Positions 15,692-23,396 of a stretch of 35,267 bases of DNA are shown here, piece after piece (position 1 is the first letter of the stretch; each line of letters opens with the position of its first letter). The translations under genes were made by a program, and so were the position numbers. Source of the DNA: Clostridium sp. GTDB lineage: Bacteria > Bacillota > Dethiobacteria > Dethiobacterales > Dethiobacteraceae. Under the pieces are notes generated by a model. It searched no databases. It worked only from the letters and a program-made list of their open reading frames with translations, and had not been told where the DNA came from. The stretch spans positions 1 through 35,267 of the forward strand of contig JAGXRV010000091.1 in NCBI GenBank assembly GCA_018335695.1, in the 5' to 3' direction.

Positions 15692-16303
15692 CTAATCAGG
15701 AAGCTGATCGCGGTATTCCTCGTTCGAGATACGATCCGTATCTTCAACAGCACCGTTTGTTTCATCATTTTCATCTTTCGTTTCTTCGTAATAAACTTGG
15801 TTTAGCTTGTTGTACTGAGCCACGTCCTGCCACGCATCCTCACCGTCATAGCCAGTATAATCCTTATCCCCCATATAGGAGCGGGCAAACGGCGACATCG
15901 GTCTTAGTTCCTCAATTGGCCTGGGATAATCGTGCGGAGGCCCCTCCGCTTTGCGTTTGCAGTGAATACAGAACTCAGCGTAGGGAACGGCATCAAGCCG
16001 GTCATCCGGGATTGTTTTCCCGCAATTTTTGCAGACACCGTAGAGACCAAGATCTATTTTTTCCAGAGCTTCGTCCACTTTCCTCAGAATCAGCCCGTTC
16101 TTTTTGTGCAGTGAAATATCTTTGGCCCGCTCATAATTTTCACTGGCGATGTCGGCCGGGTGGTTGTCTATCACAGAAAGTTCCTGTGTTGCTTCCCTCA
16201 ACCCCTGGTGCTCCAGTAAACCCTCCGTTACATCCATCTGGTCAAGCAGTTCTTTTCTCATTTTCTCCAACTGCTGCCTGTGGCGTTTAAACTTTGTGTT
16301 CAT
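15692..16303 (-). CDS. yteA: YteA family protein with DksA/TraR-type zinc finger
   Basis: 203 residues. An N-terminal coiled-coil helix pair (about 1-90) is followed by a C4 zinc finger, CKNCG-x19-CIHCK (about residues 91-117), with LGLYGVCKNCGKTIPDDRL typical of the DksA/TraR fold. An acidic tail follows with FARSYMGDKDYTGYDGEDAWQ, characteristic of the YteA branch found in spore formers. Relatives of DksA act in the RNA polymerase secondary channel, but the role of YteA is not established. AGGAGG lies 10 nt before the ATG. It is the only minus-strand gene between ktr and mutS2 and lies inside the segment bracketed by the 40-bp direct repeats. Confidence 0.88.
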   Translation of the reverse strand: MNTKFKRHRQQLEKMRKELLDQMDVTEGLLEHQGLREATQELSVIDNHPADIASENYERAKDISLHKKNGLILRKVDEALEKIDLGLYGVCKNCGKTIPDDRLDAVPYAEFCIHCKRKAEGPPHDYPRPIEELRPMSPFARSYMGDKDYTGYDGEDAWQDVAQYNKLNQVYYEETKDENDETNGAVEDTDRISNEEYRDQLPD

Positions 16304-16693
16304 TACTTGTCAGCCTCCTGCCATTCTGTTTTTGACAATGCGGACAATTTCTGCGATATAATACCCGAAAATCGTTCCACAAGCTTCGTACCCTCCCCAT
16401 TAAAATCCCCAGAAACGAATAATTTAGCAAACGAATCAAGGGGTAGGTTTCCTAACTCTTATAGATATCATGACAACCATGTAACGGCAGAACAAAGAAA
16501 AATGTTTGCCCTGAGTAACCGGGGCTTATTCCATTTATTGATAAAACGTCTTGCATTATGTATACAGGAGATAAGAAATATTTGTCGAAATAATACATGG
16601 GAACCCTGGTTTGTATTTTAGCGTCATATACTTAATAAGCCGGGGGAGAACAATTGACCGTTGCTTCAGACAGCATGAGGAGCAGGAGGGAAT
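16304..16693. other. Divergent intergenic region between yteA and the NamZ-like gene
   Basis: 390 bp with no convincing gene; the open frame at 16280-16621 overlaps yteA's start and has no family similarity. A plus-strand TTGACA (16332-16337) and TATAAT (16357-16362) are present but 19 bp apart, a poor spacing. I recognise no riboswitch. The yteA and NamZ-like ribosome binding sites mark the two ends. Confidence 0.4.
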
Positions 16694-18250
16694 ATGTTGA
16701 AACGGTGTATTGTTTTTGTTTTGGTTGTGATGTTGCTGCTGAGTACGGCTGCCCCCGGTGTGGCACGTGACAGCGGGCGTGTACTGCTGGGCAATGAAGT
16801 GCTTCTGCGGACGCGGATGGATTTGGTGCGCGGAAAACGAGTTGGTTTGGTGACGAACCAGACCGGTGTGGACGGCCGGGGAAGAAGCCTGGTGGATATT
16901 TTTGCGGAACACCCGGAGATAGACTTGGTGGCCTTGTATGCGCCGGAACATGGGATTGACGGGACGGAGAAGGCGGGGGTATGGGTACCGTCCACTACAC
17001 ACCCCAGGCTGAGGATTCCCATTTACAGTTTGTATGGGCAGACACGAAAGCCGACACGGGCCATGCTGGCAGATATTGATGTGCTTGTGTTCGATATGCA
17101 GGATATCGGCTCGCGGACATATACTTACATGTCCACCATGAATTATTGTATAGTGGCGGCGAGAGAGAACAACAAGCCGATTGTGATTTTGGATAGGCCG
17201 AACCCTGTGGGCGGTGTGATTGTGGATGGGCCTGTTTTGGAGGACCGGTTTATCTCTTTTGTGGGGATTGATAACCTGCCTATGGCGCACGGGATGACGG
17301 CGGGTGAACTGGCTCTGTTTTTCAACAGGAAAATTGGCGCCAATGTGACGGTCGTGCCGATGGACGGGTATTTCCGGGAGATGGTTTGGCAGGATACGGG
17401 CTTGACGTTTGTGCGGACTTCCCCGAATATACCCGATATTGAGTCGGCGTTCGGCTATATGGCCACCGGGTTGGGCGAGGGTATCCCCAGCTATTATATG
17501 GAGGATAAGTTTAAGTGGGTCGGCGGCGGGACAATTAACGCGGAACAGTTTGCGGCGCTGTTGAACGGTGCCGGACTGCCGGGTGTGGTATTTGTGCCTG
17601 AGAGGTTGAACGGTGTGGGCGGCGTGCGGCTGAACGTGACAAATTACCGCACGTTTAACCCGGCGCGGACCGGTTTCTATGCTCTGGCGTATGCGCGGCA
17701 ACTGACTAACTTCCCGGTGCCAAGGAGCGGCTCAACCATCGTGATGTTTGATAAGATTATGGGGACCGACAAAATCGGGCAGTGGCTGGAGCAGCGGCTG
17801 TCGCCTCAGCAGATCGAGGCCAACTGGCAACCGGGCTTGAACCGGTTTAGGGAAGAGCGGAAAAAATATCTGATTTACGGGACGGCTGCGGAGAGCGGCG
17901 TTGTGAGAGTAAGGGTCGGCGGCAATTTACTCAACTTTGATGCGCAGCCTTTTATTGACTCGGCAAATCGTGTGATTGTCCCTGTGCGTCATATTGCCGA
18001 GGCACTGGATTCGCAGGTTGCCTGGAATCCGGCGGCACGGACGGTGACGCTGCGCAGAAATGGCCGTGTTGTGATTATGACAATCGGTAGCCGGAGAGTT
18101 TTGGTGGATGGCCGGGAATTTACGATGGACACGGTACCTGTGATCCGCAACGGGCGTACTATGGTACCGGTGCGTTTTATCAGCGAATACTTGGGTGCCG
18201 CTGTACACTGGGATTCCCTGACATGGACGGTGCGTATTGAAAAGTATTAG
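16694..18250 (+). CDS. NamZ-like (DUF1343, GH171) exo-muramidase with C-terminal copper-amine-oxidase-N-like domain
   Basis: 518 residues. A signal peptide (1-25, KR then a long hydrophobic run to APGVARD) indicates export. Residues about 30-395 match DUF1343, with GLVTNQTGVD, LYAPEHGIDG, FDMQDIGSRTYTY, LDRPNPVGG and GLGEGIPSYYM. This family includes B. subtilis NamZ, an exo-beta-N-acetylmuramidase. Residues about 405-518 form a CuAO_N1-like module with two similar halves, the first with VIVPVRHIAEALDSQVAWN and the second with RTMVPVRFISEYLGAAVHW; such modules are usually surface or stalk domains. GAGGAGCAGGAGGG precedes the ATG. The gene is visibly richer in G+C (GCG, CGG, GGC codons) than its neighbours and lies within the 40-bp direct repeats, suggesting acquisition. 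Confidence 0.9.
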   Translation: MLKRCIVFVLVVMLLLSTAAPGVARDSGRVLLGNEVLLRTRMDLVRGKRVGLVTNQTGVDGRGRSLVDIFAEHPEIDLVALYAPEHGIDGTEKAGVWVPSTTHPRLRIPIYSLYGQTRKPTRAMLADIDVLVFDMQDIGSRTYTYMSTMNYCIVAARENNKPIVILDRPNPVGGVIVDGPVLEDRFISFVGIDNLPMAHGMTAGELALFFNRKIGANVTVVPMDGYFREMVWQDTGLTFVRTSPNIPDIESAFGYMATGLGEGIPSYYMEDKFKWVGGGTINAEQFAALLNGAGLPGVVFVPERLNGVGGVRLNVTNYRTFNPARTGFYALAYARQLTNFPVPRSGSTIVMFDKIMGTDKIGQWLEQRLSPQQIEANWQPGLNRFREERKKYLIYGTAAESGVVRVRVGGNLLNFDAQPFIDSANRVIVPVRHIAEALDSQVAWNPAARTVTLRRNGRVVIMTIGSRRVLVDGREFTMDTVPVIRNGRTMVPVRFISEYLGAAVHWDSLTWTVRIEKY

Positions 18251-18273
18251 GCTCTACAAAAGATTAAAGCTTG

Positions 18274-18313
18274 CAGAAGATTTCTTGAATCATCTTCTTG
18301 CCTGTGCTATAAT
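18274..18313 (+). repeat. 40-bp direct repeat, copy B, with the yqzL promoter
   Basis: Matches 15555-15594 at 38 of 40 positions. The promoter is TTGAAT (18285-18290), 17 bp, TATAAT (18308-18313), with an extended -10 (TGC just before). The start site would be near 18320, 32 bp before yqzL. This is the copy that serves a gene. Confidence 0.9.
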
Positions 18314-18351
18314 GAAGGCAGTCCCATTCCAAGAATAAGGAGTGGTCTGCG

Positions 18352-18450
18352 ATGTTAAATGCTGACCTGTTTTGGCGGTTTTTTGAAAGAACCGGTTCTA
18401 TAACGGCATATCTGTTGTATAAACAGATGGTGACAAACAAAAGAGGCTAA
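18352..18450 (+). CDS. yqzL: YqzL-like small protein
   Basis: 32 residues, beginning MLNADLFWRFFERTGSITAY and continuing LLYKQM. The pattern of an aromatic W-x-x-F, a T-G-S/D-x-x-x-Y-L-L-Y-K core and short length is that of the YqzL family of Firmicutes, function unknown. AAGGAG lies 9 nt upstream of the ATG and the strong promoter of the 40-bp repeat drives it. B. subtilis carries yqzL near recO and era, so the place upstream of pheST is different. Confidence 0.75.
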   Translation: MLNADLFWRFFERTGSITAYLLYKQMVTNKRG

Positions 18451-18455
18451 AGGCA

Positions 18456-18593
18456 ATGACGGGACGGGTATATGCGCCTAGCTGCAGAGCCTCCTTTACG
18501 AAACAAGAGTGGTTGGTGTGTCTGCTCGGTATGGCCGGTGCTGCTGAAGTTTGCTTTCGTCCCTTTTTTGGGGCGATATTTTTTATAGCATAG
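18456..18593 (+). CDS. Possible 45-residue protein, doubtful
   Basis: An open frame starting MTGRVYAPSCRASF 5 bp after yqzL, with a hydrophobic C-terminal half. It has only a weak AAAGG upstream and its 3' part overlaps a terminator-like hairpin (18558-18586), which argues against it being a gene. I recognise no family. Confidence 0.2.
   Translation: MTGRVYAPSCRASFTKQEWLVCLLGMAGAAEVCFRPFFGAIFFIA
18558..18586 (+). terminator. Terminator-like hairpin after yqzL
   Basis: CGTCCC (18558-18563) and GGGGCG (18570-18575) enclose six T residues and are followed by ATATTTTTTAT. GGGACG at 18461-18466 could pair with CGTCCC instead, so an attenuator is possible. Confidence 0.5.
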
Positions 18594-18629
18594 GAAATTA
18601 TTTCGTTCAGGGAAGCTACGATCCTATGC
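18588..18629. repeat. Inverted repeat in the yqzL-pheS gap
   Basis: GCATAGGA (18588-18595) and TCCTATGC (18622-18629) are a perfect 8-bp pair with a 26-nt loop. Role unknown. Confidence 0.5.
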
Positions 18630-18639
18630 GTTGGGGTTT

Positions 18640-18713
18640 GTAAGGGGCGTGCCCCTTACTCTTGCGGGGTGCTCAGGGCCGGCAGGCCCGCCGAAGGGGC
18701 GGCAGCCCCTAGC
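18640..18713. repeat. Dispersed repeat family D, copy 2, with adjoining palindrome
   Basis: The 20-bp palindrome gtaaggggcgtgccccttac (18640-18659) precedes a block at 18668-18713 that matches 8631-8676, both containing gggccggcaggc and cgccgaaggggcggcagccc. The inverted ends seen around copy 1 are not present here. Confidence 0.75.
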
Positions 18714-18718
18714 GGAAT

Positions 18719-18763
18719 AAAAAAGACGCGTCAGTTGAAAGAAAACGCGAAGCGTCTTTTTTA
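18719..18763 (+). terminator. Repeat family C terminator-like hairpin, copy 2
   Basis: AAAAGACGC pairs with GCGTCTTTT, with an additional CGCG pair in the loop, then a T run. It ends about 40 bp before pheS and shares its loop with copies at 8700 and 32438. It would separate yqzL transcription from pheST. Confidence 0.7.
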
Positions 18764-18802
18764 TTCTAATAGTTGTTAAGAAAAAGGGAGTGAAGGCGTT
18801 CC

Positions 18803-19828
18803 GTGCAGAAAAAACTTCGTGAGATACATAACCAGGCAAGCGCAGAAATTGCTGCTGCGCAGACAGAAGAGGAATTAAAACAAGTTCAAATCCGTTTTCT
18901 AGGCAAAAAAGGAGAGATGACTTCTCTGTTGCGTGGCATGGGACAGCTCCCGCCGGATGAGCGCCCGCTGGTAGGAGGGTTGGCGAATCAGCTTAGGGAC
19001 GAATTGACGAATCTTTTTGCTGCGCGTGAAGAAGAGCTGCGCAGTATTGCTCGCCATCGAGCAGCAGCTGAAGAGCGTGTGGATGTGACATTACCAGGCA
19101 AACCGCCTTTGGTCGGTCACTTGCACCCTCTGACATTGATAATGGAAGAAATTGCCGAAATTTTTCTCGGAATGGGTTTTACTGTTAAAGATGGTCCGGA
19201 AATTGAGTCGGAATATTACAATTTTGAGGCGTTGAATATTCCCAAAGAACATCCGGCACGGGAGATGCAAGATTCTTTTTACATCCGGCCGGATATTTTG
19301 CTGCGCACACATACTTCACCTGTGCAGATAAGAACTATGGAAGAGTTGGCTCCGCAGGTGCCTGTGCGGATTATCGCGCCGGGAAAAGTATACAGACGAG
19401 ATGATGATGCTACCCATTCTCCTATGTTTCATCAGGTGGAAGGGCTGGTGATCGACCGTGATATTTCTCTTTCCGATCTGAAAGGCACTTTACTTTTGTT
19501 TGCGCGCCAGATGTTTGGCCCGAACCAGCAGGTACGGTTACGCCCCAGCTTCTTTCCTTTTACTGAACCGAGCGCGGAAGTTGATATTGCTTGTGTGATT
19601 TGCGGCGGGCAGGGTTGTCGTGTTTGTAAAGAAAGTGGCTGGATTGAAATTCTTGGTTCAGGCATGGTACACCCTCGTGTATTGGAGTTGTCCGGATACG
19701 ATTCGGAAGAATATACTGCTTATGCGTTTGGTATGGGTGTGGAACGTGTTGCCATGCTTAAATATGGGATTGATGATCTGCGGATGTTTTTTAGTAACGA
19801 TATCCGCATGCTGCGGCAATTCGGTTGA
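18803..19828 (+). CDS. pheS: Phenylalanine--tRNA ligase, alpha subunit
   Basis: 341 residues. It holds the catalytic core of the alpha2-beta2 enzyme that charges tRNA-Phe. A coiled-coil N-terminus (about 1-80, [15 protein letters not shown]) is followed by class II motifs: [31 protein letters not shown] (motif 2), [26 protein letters not shown] and [16 protein letters not shown] (motif 3). Start is GTG at 18803 with AGGGAG and GAAGG upstream. pheT follows 25 bp later. No T-box is recognisable upstream, although pheST of many Firmicutes has one. Confidence 0.97.
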   Translation: MQKKLREIHNQASAEIAAAQTEEELKQVQIRFLGKKGEMTSLLRGMGQLPPDERPLVGGLANQLRDELTNLFAAREEELRSIARHRAAAEERVDVTLPGKPPLVGHLHPLTLIMEEIAEIFLGMGFTVKDGPEIESEYYNFEALNIPKEHPAREMQDSFYIRPDILLRTHTSPVQIRTMEELAPQVPVRIIAPGKVYRRDDDATHSPMFHQVEGLVIDRDISLSDLKGTLLLFARQMFGPNQQVRLRPSFFPFTEPSAEVDIACVICGGQGCRVCKESGWIEILGSGMVHPRVLELSGYDSEEYTAYAFGMGVERVAMLKYGIDDLRMFFSNDIRMLRQFG

Positions 19829-19853
19829 GCAGGCAAGCAAAGGAGGAATCTGC

Positions 19854-22259
19854 GTGCGTGTACCATATACATGGTTGAAGGATTTTATCGAAATAGATTT
19901 GACTGCTCAGGAATTAGCGGATGTCCTGACTAATGCCGGCATTGAAGTGGAAGAAATCACTACGCTCAAGGTCGATTTTAGCGGGGTGGTAGTCGCCGAA
20001 GTGCTGACGGTGGAAAAGCTTCCGGAAGCTGACAAGCTGTTTGTAGCACGTGTATGGGACGGAGAAGAGGAGCACACTGTGGTAGCAGGGATTGCCAACA
20101 TGCAGCCCGGAGACAGGGTGCCTTTTGCCAAGCCTGGTGCTGTGTTACCCGGCAATTTGAAGATTAAGCGAGCTAAACTGCGAGGCGTGGAATCTGCCGG
20201 CATGCTTTGTTCCGCTGCAGAACTAGGTCTAGCTTTAAATTTTAGTCAGGATGGCATTCTGATTTTAGACAAGAATACACCGCTTGGTCAGCCATTTGCA
20301 GACGCCCTCTATTTAACAGACCCGATTCTTGTTTTGGGATTAACGCCTAATCGTGCGGATTGTTTGGGTTTGCTGGGGGTTGCTCATGAAGTGGCGTCCC
20401 TGACTGGGAAACCGGTGCAGATGCCAAATGTTACTGCTAACTTGAAGCAGTTAACTAATCAAGCACCAAAAATTAGCATCAAAGATCCGAAGTTATGTGC
20501 CCGTTATGCGGGGCTATTGATACGGGATGTATGCATTGGCCAGTCTCCGATTTGGATGCAGGTCCGCTTGTTACAGGCCGGGGTACGTCCGATTAACAAT
20601 ATCGTTGATGTTACTAACTATGTTATGTGGGAATGGGGACAACCATTACACGCTTTCGATTATGACACACTTGCAGAAGGTAGAATTGAGGTACGGCTTG
20701 CCCATGAGAATGAGGTTCTTGTTACGCTTGATAATCTGGAGCGTCCGTTAACAGCAGAGATGCTGCTGATTGCTGATGCATCGCGGCCTATTGCCTTAGC
20801 AGGTGTCATGGGTGGCTTGGCAACGGAAGTGACTGAGAAGACAAGAAGTGTTTTGTTGGAGTCGGCTCATTTTGATTCTACTTCCATCCGCCGAACAGGC
20901 CGTAGTCTTGGTCTTTATTCCGAAGCGCAGCAGCGATTTGAAAAAGGCGTGGACGTCAACGGTTGTGTCCAGGCAATCCTGAGAGCTTCACGGTTGATTG
21001 AACTGTTGGCTGCCGGATGTCCTGAAGGGGAAGTGGTTGATGAGTATGTGGCTCCACGTTACCCGAATCAAATACGACTTCGTCCTGAGCGGGCGCGAAA
21101 GTTGATTGGCCTGGAGATTTCTCAGCTTGAGATGGCTTTGATTTTTCGTCGACAAGGGTTTACTGTGGGAGAGGGGACTCAGTTGCATGTGACTGTCCCA
21201 ACGCGTCGTCAGGATTTGCAGCTGGAAGTTGATCTGATTGAAGAAATAGCACGTATTCATGGCTATCATAAAATTGGCAGCACATTGCCCGCCGGTGCCA
21301 TGACTCAGGGCATGCTTACAGTCAGGCAGAAGTTGCTAAAAAAGACAAAGATGATTCTGCATTCCTGCGGTTACGCTGAAGTGATTAATTATTCTTTTAT
21401 TAGTCCGCATGATGTCGAGAAGCTCCAGATCCCGGCAAAAAGCCGGCTGCGTCAGGCAATTTTCCTGGCCAATCCGTTATCGGAAGAGCAAAGTGTGATG
21501 CGGACACAATTGGTCAGCGGTTTACTGTCTACCGTTGCTTACAACAAAAACCGAAATCAGCACGACCTAAAGCTGTTTGAGCAGGGGTCAGTCTATTTCG
21601 CTCAGGAATTGCCCCAGGGTTTTGCTGAAGAACGAACCGTTTTAGGAATTGCCATAACCGGCGCCTTCCCAAATGAACACTGGCAGCAAAAGCCTATGGC
21701 AGCCGATTTTTTTGACATTAAAGGGACGATAGAAACAATTTTTGCGCGTTTAGGTGTTCAGCAAGTGACATATCTGCCGCTGGAAATCCCCTGGTGCCAG
21801 CCTGGTCAGAGCGCAAGCATTTTACTGGCAGGCGAAGAAGTAGGCTGGCTAGGCAAAATTCACCCGAATGTGGCAGATAGATATGACCTTGATAAACCGG
21901 TATATCTGGCGGAGCTTGATTTGCACGCCGTGCTGCCGCACGCAAATTTATACCCTGAATATGTTGCTCTGCCGCGCTATCCGGCTATGTTGCGGGATAT
22001 GGCAATTATTGTGCCTGATGCGGTCAGCACAGCGGAGATTATTAGCTTAATCCGTGAAGTCGGCGGTACGCTGGTAGAAGAAGTCAACCTGTTTGATTTG
22101 TATCGTGGGCCGCAAATTCCGGCTGGTTTTCGTAGCTTAGCTTTTGCAGTCAAATACCGGGATAAATTTAGAACGCTGAGTGACGAAGTGGTGGCGCGCC
22201 AGCATCAAAATATTGAAGAAGCCCTAGCTGCCAGGTTTTCTGCCAGTTTGCGCCGATAA
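19854..22259 (+). CDS. pheT: Phenylalanine--tRNA ligase, beta subunit
   Basis: 801 residues, normal for the family. Domains: N-terminal region, OB-fold tRNA-binding domain (about 40-150, VVVAEVLTVEKLPEADKLFV), B3/B4 editing module (about 210-385), B5 DNA-binding-like domain (about 400-470), catalytic-like core, and C-terminal ferredoxin-like anticodon domain (about 705-800, LPRYPAMLRDMAIIVPD). The start is GTG at 19854 (MRVPYTWLKDFIEIDL) with AAGGAGG upstream; the longer frame reaching back to 19620 overlaps pheS and carries no similarity. Confidence 0.97.
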   Translation: MRVPYTWLKDFIEIDLTAQELADVLTNAGIEVEEITTLKVDFSGVVVAEVLTVEKLPEADKLFVARVWDGEEEHTVVAGIANMQPGDRVPFAKPGAVLPGNLKIKRAKLRGVESAGMLCSAAELGLALNFSQDGILILDKNTPLGQPFADALYLTDPILVLGLTPNRADCLGLLGVAHEVASLTGKPVQMPNVTANLKQLTNQAPKISIKDPKLCARYAGLLIRDVCIGQSPIWMQVRLLQAGVRPINNIVDVTNYVMWEWGQPLHAFDYDTLAEGRIEVRLAHENEVLVTLDNLERPLTAEMLLIADASRPIALAGVMGGLATEVTEKTRSVLLESAHFDSTSIRRTGRSLGLYSEAQQRFEKGVDVNGCVQAILRASRLIELLAAGCPEGEVVDEYVAPRYPNQIRLRPERARKLIGLEISQLEMALIFRRQGFTVGEGTQLHVTVPTRRQDLQLEVDLIEEIARIHGYHKIGSTLPAGAMTQGMLTVRQKLLKKTKMILHSCGYAEVINYSFISPHDVEKLQIPAKSRLRQAIFLANPLSEEQSVMRTQLVSGLLSTVAYNKNRNQHDLKLFEQGSVYFAQELPQGFAEERTVLGIAITGAFPNEHWQQKPMAADFFDIKGTIETIFARLGVQQVTYLPLEIPWCQPGQSASILLAGEEVGWLGKIHPNVADRYDLDKPVYLAELDLHAVLPHANLYPEYVALPRYPAMLRDMAIIVPDAVSTAEIISLIREVGGTLVEEVNLFDLYRGPQIPAGFRSLAFAVKYRDKFRTLSDEVVARQHQNIEEALAARFSASLRR

Positions 22260-22352
22260 TGTCACGATAATGTCAATCAGTCGGCCAAGAGAAGGAAAAT
22301 TGTCAAGTTAAGGCGAATAGTAGTGGGACAAAAGAGGGGGAGGTCGGTTGCC

Positions 22353-22619
22353 TTGACCCAAGCGGAAGCCAAAAATCGTGTACATGTAAAAATTTATGGT
22401 GAGGAATACACCATTAGGGGGGCTGCATCTCCTGACTATATGAAACGCGCAGCTCATTATGTGGATGAAAAAATGAGGCAAATTGGGCAGACTAACAGCA
22501 GGTTGGGAGTCAGCAGGATCGCTGTGCTGACAGCAATTAATTTGGCGGATGAGCTGTTTTCGCTGCGAAAAGAACTACAGGAACTGGAAGCTGTCCTGGA
22601 TCAGAAAACATCGCGATGA
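22353..22619 (+). CDS. zapA: Cell division protein ZapA
   Basis: 88 residues. It starts MTQAEAKNRVHVKIYGEEYT, and the family features follow: an N-terminal beta segment (VHVKIYGEEYTIRG), then a long helix with YVDEKMRQIGQ and LTAINLADEL, and a coiled-coil tail. ZapA binds FtsZ and promotes Z-ring bundling. TTG at 22353 is favoured because GGGGGAGG lies 9 nt upstream; a GTG at 22323 would include that site in the coding region. It overlaps the next gene by 4 bp (ATGA). Confidence 0.9.
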   Translation: MTQAEAKNRVHVKIYGEEYTIRGAASPDYMKRAAHYVDEKMRQIGQTNSRLGVSRIAVLTAINLADELFSLRKELQELEAVLDQKTSR

Positions 22620-23173
22620 ACAACTGGCTCGATATTGTGATTATTGTTATCTTGCTTTTCTCTGCTATCATGGGCTGGCGGCGAGGGCTGGTTCGCCAGT
22701 TTTTTGATGTGGCAGCCGTTCTCGCCGCTTATTTTGTAGCGCTGCGATACGGCAGTCAGTTTATTATACTCCTTGACAGTTATCTGCCTTTTTTTCGCTT
22801 TTTGCCTGCCTGGATAAATAATCCTACACCGTTCGGTTTTGTCTTAGGCGATCTTCTTTTGCGCCTGCTTGGCTTTGCTCTGTTGTTCTTCTTGGTGCGT
22901 TTGTTTTTTCGCTTGTTGGCAGGGATGGCGCATAGCTTTTTTTCGCTGCCGGTGCTTGGCACGGTAAATGCATTAGGCGGGTTAGGGTTAGGTCTATTAA
23001 AAGGCATTCTTTTTGCTTTGATTTTGGTAGCAGTAGTCAACTTAATTGGCACGCCTTTTTGGGAAAAAGCACTGCAAAACTCTTTGGCGGCGTCTCACAT
23101 TATTGATGCCTGGCCTGTTGTTTATCAGCAAATGCTACATTTTCTGATGCGTGAGAATCCTGTTCTGCTCTAA
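22616..23173 (+). CDS. CvpA family membrane protein
   Basis: 185 residues with four predicted membrane helices (about 3-20, 28-48, 75-105 and 115-145). The N-terminal MNNWLDIVIIVILLFSAIMG followed by WRRGLVRQ is the CvpA signature; the E. coli relative was named for colicin V production but the general function is unknown. The start overlaps the zapA stop, so translation is coupled. The zapA-cvpA-mutS2 order is common in Firmicutes. A terminator follows directly. Confidence 0.9.
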   Translation: MNNWLDIVIIVILLFSAIMGWRRGLVRQFFDVAAVLAAYFVALRYGSQFIILLDSYLPFFRFLPAWINNPTPFGFVLGDLLLRLLGFALLFFLVRLFFRLLAGMAHSFFSLPVLGTVNALGGLGLGLLKGILFALILVAVVNLIGTPFWEKALQNSLAASHIIDAWPVVYQQMLHFLMRENPVLL

Positions 23174-23182
23174 TTTCAGCTT

Positions 23183-23211
23183 AACCGTGTATAAAGCACG
23201 GTTGTTTTTTT
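23183..23211 (+). terminator. Intrinsic terminator of the pheST-zapA-cvpA unit
   Basis: AACCGTG (23183-23189) pairs with CACGGTT (23197-23203), loop of 7 nt, then seven T residues (23205-23211). Confidence 0.9.
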
Positions 23212-23237
23212 GTTAGATCATCATACCTTTAAAGCAT

Positions 23238-23375
23238 GTGGAATGATCAGGTGGATGAGAATATGCCCTCACCCTAGCCCTCTCCCAGAGGGAGAGGGTA
23301 TTATATTAGAGTGGAATGATCAGGTGGATGAAAATATACCCTCACCCTAGCCCTCTCCCAGAGGGAGAGGGTATT
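23238..23375. repeat. Tandem duplication of 73 bp carrying repeat family B
   Basis: gtggaatgatcaggtggatg begins both units (23238 and 23311), and each contains the CCCTCACCCTAGCCCTCTCC motif and its GAGGGAGAGGG partner (23266-23301 and 23339-23375). The units differ at only a few positions. The second ends 22 bp before the mutS2 start and could form hairpins in its leader. Confidence 0.9.
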
Positions 23376-23396
23376 TTGATTAAAGAGGTGAGGCTT

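Noticed and set aside
15451..16290. 279-residue plus-strand open frame
   Set aside because: It overlaps the methyltransferase end and runs antisense to yteA through two terminator arms; composition is not protein-like.
16556..17701. 381-residue open frame on the minus strand
   Set aside because: It lies opposite the NamZ-like gene, is rich in His, Arg and Pro as expected from G+C-rich antisense reading, and has no recognisable domain.
23316..23396. Upstream extension of MutS2
   Set aside because: It reads through the second tandem repeat unit (peptide PHPSPLPEGEG) and there is a better start at 23397.
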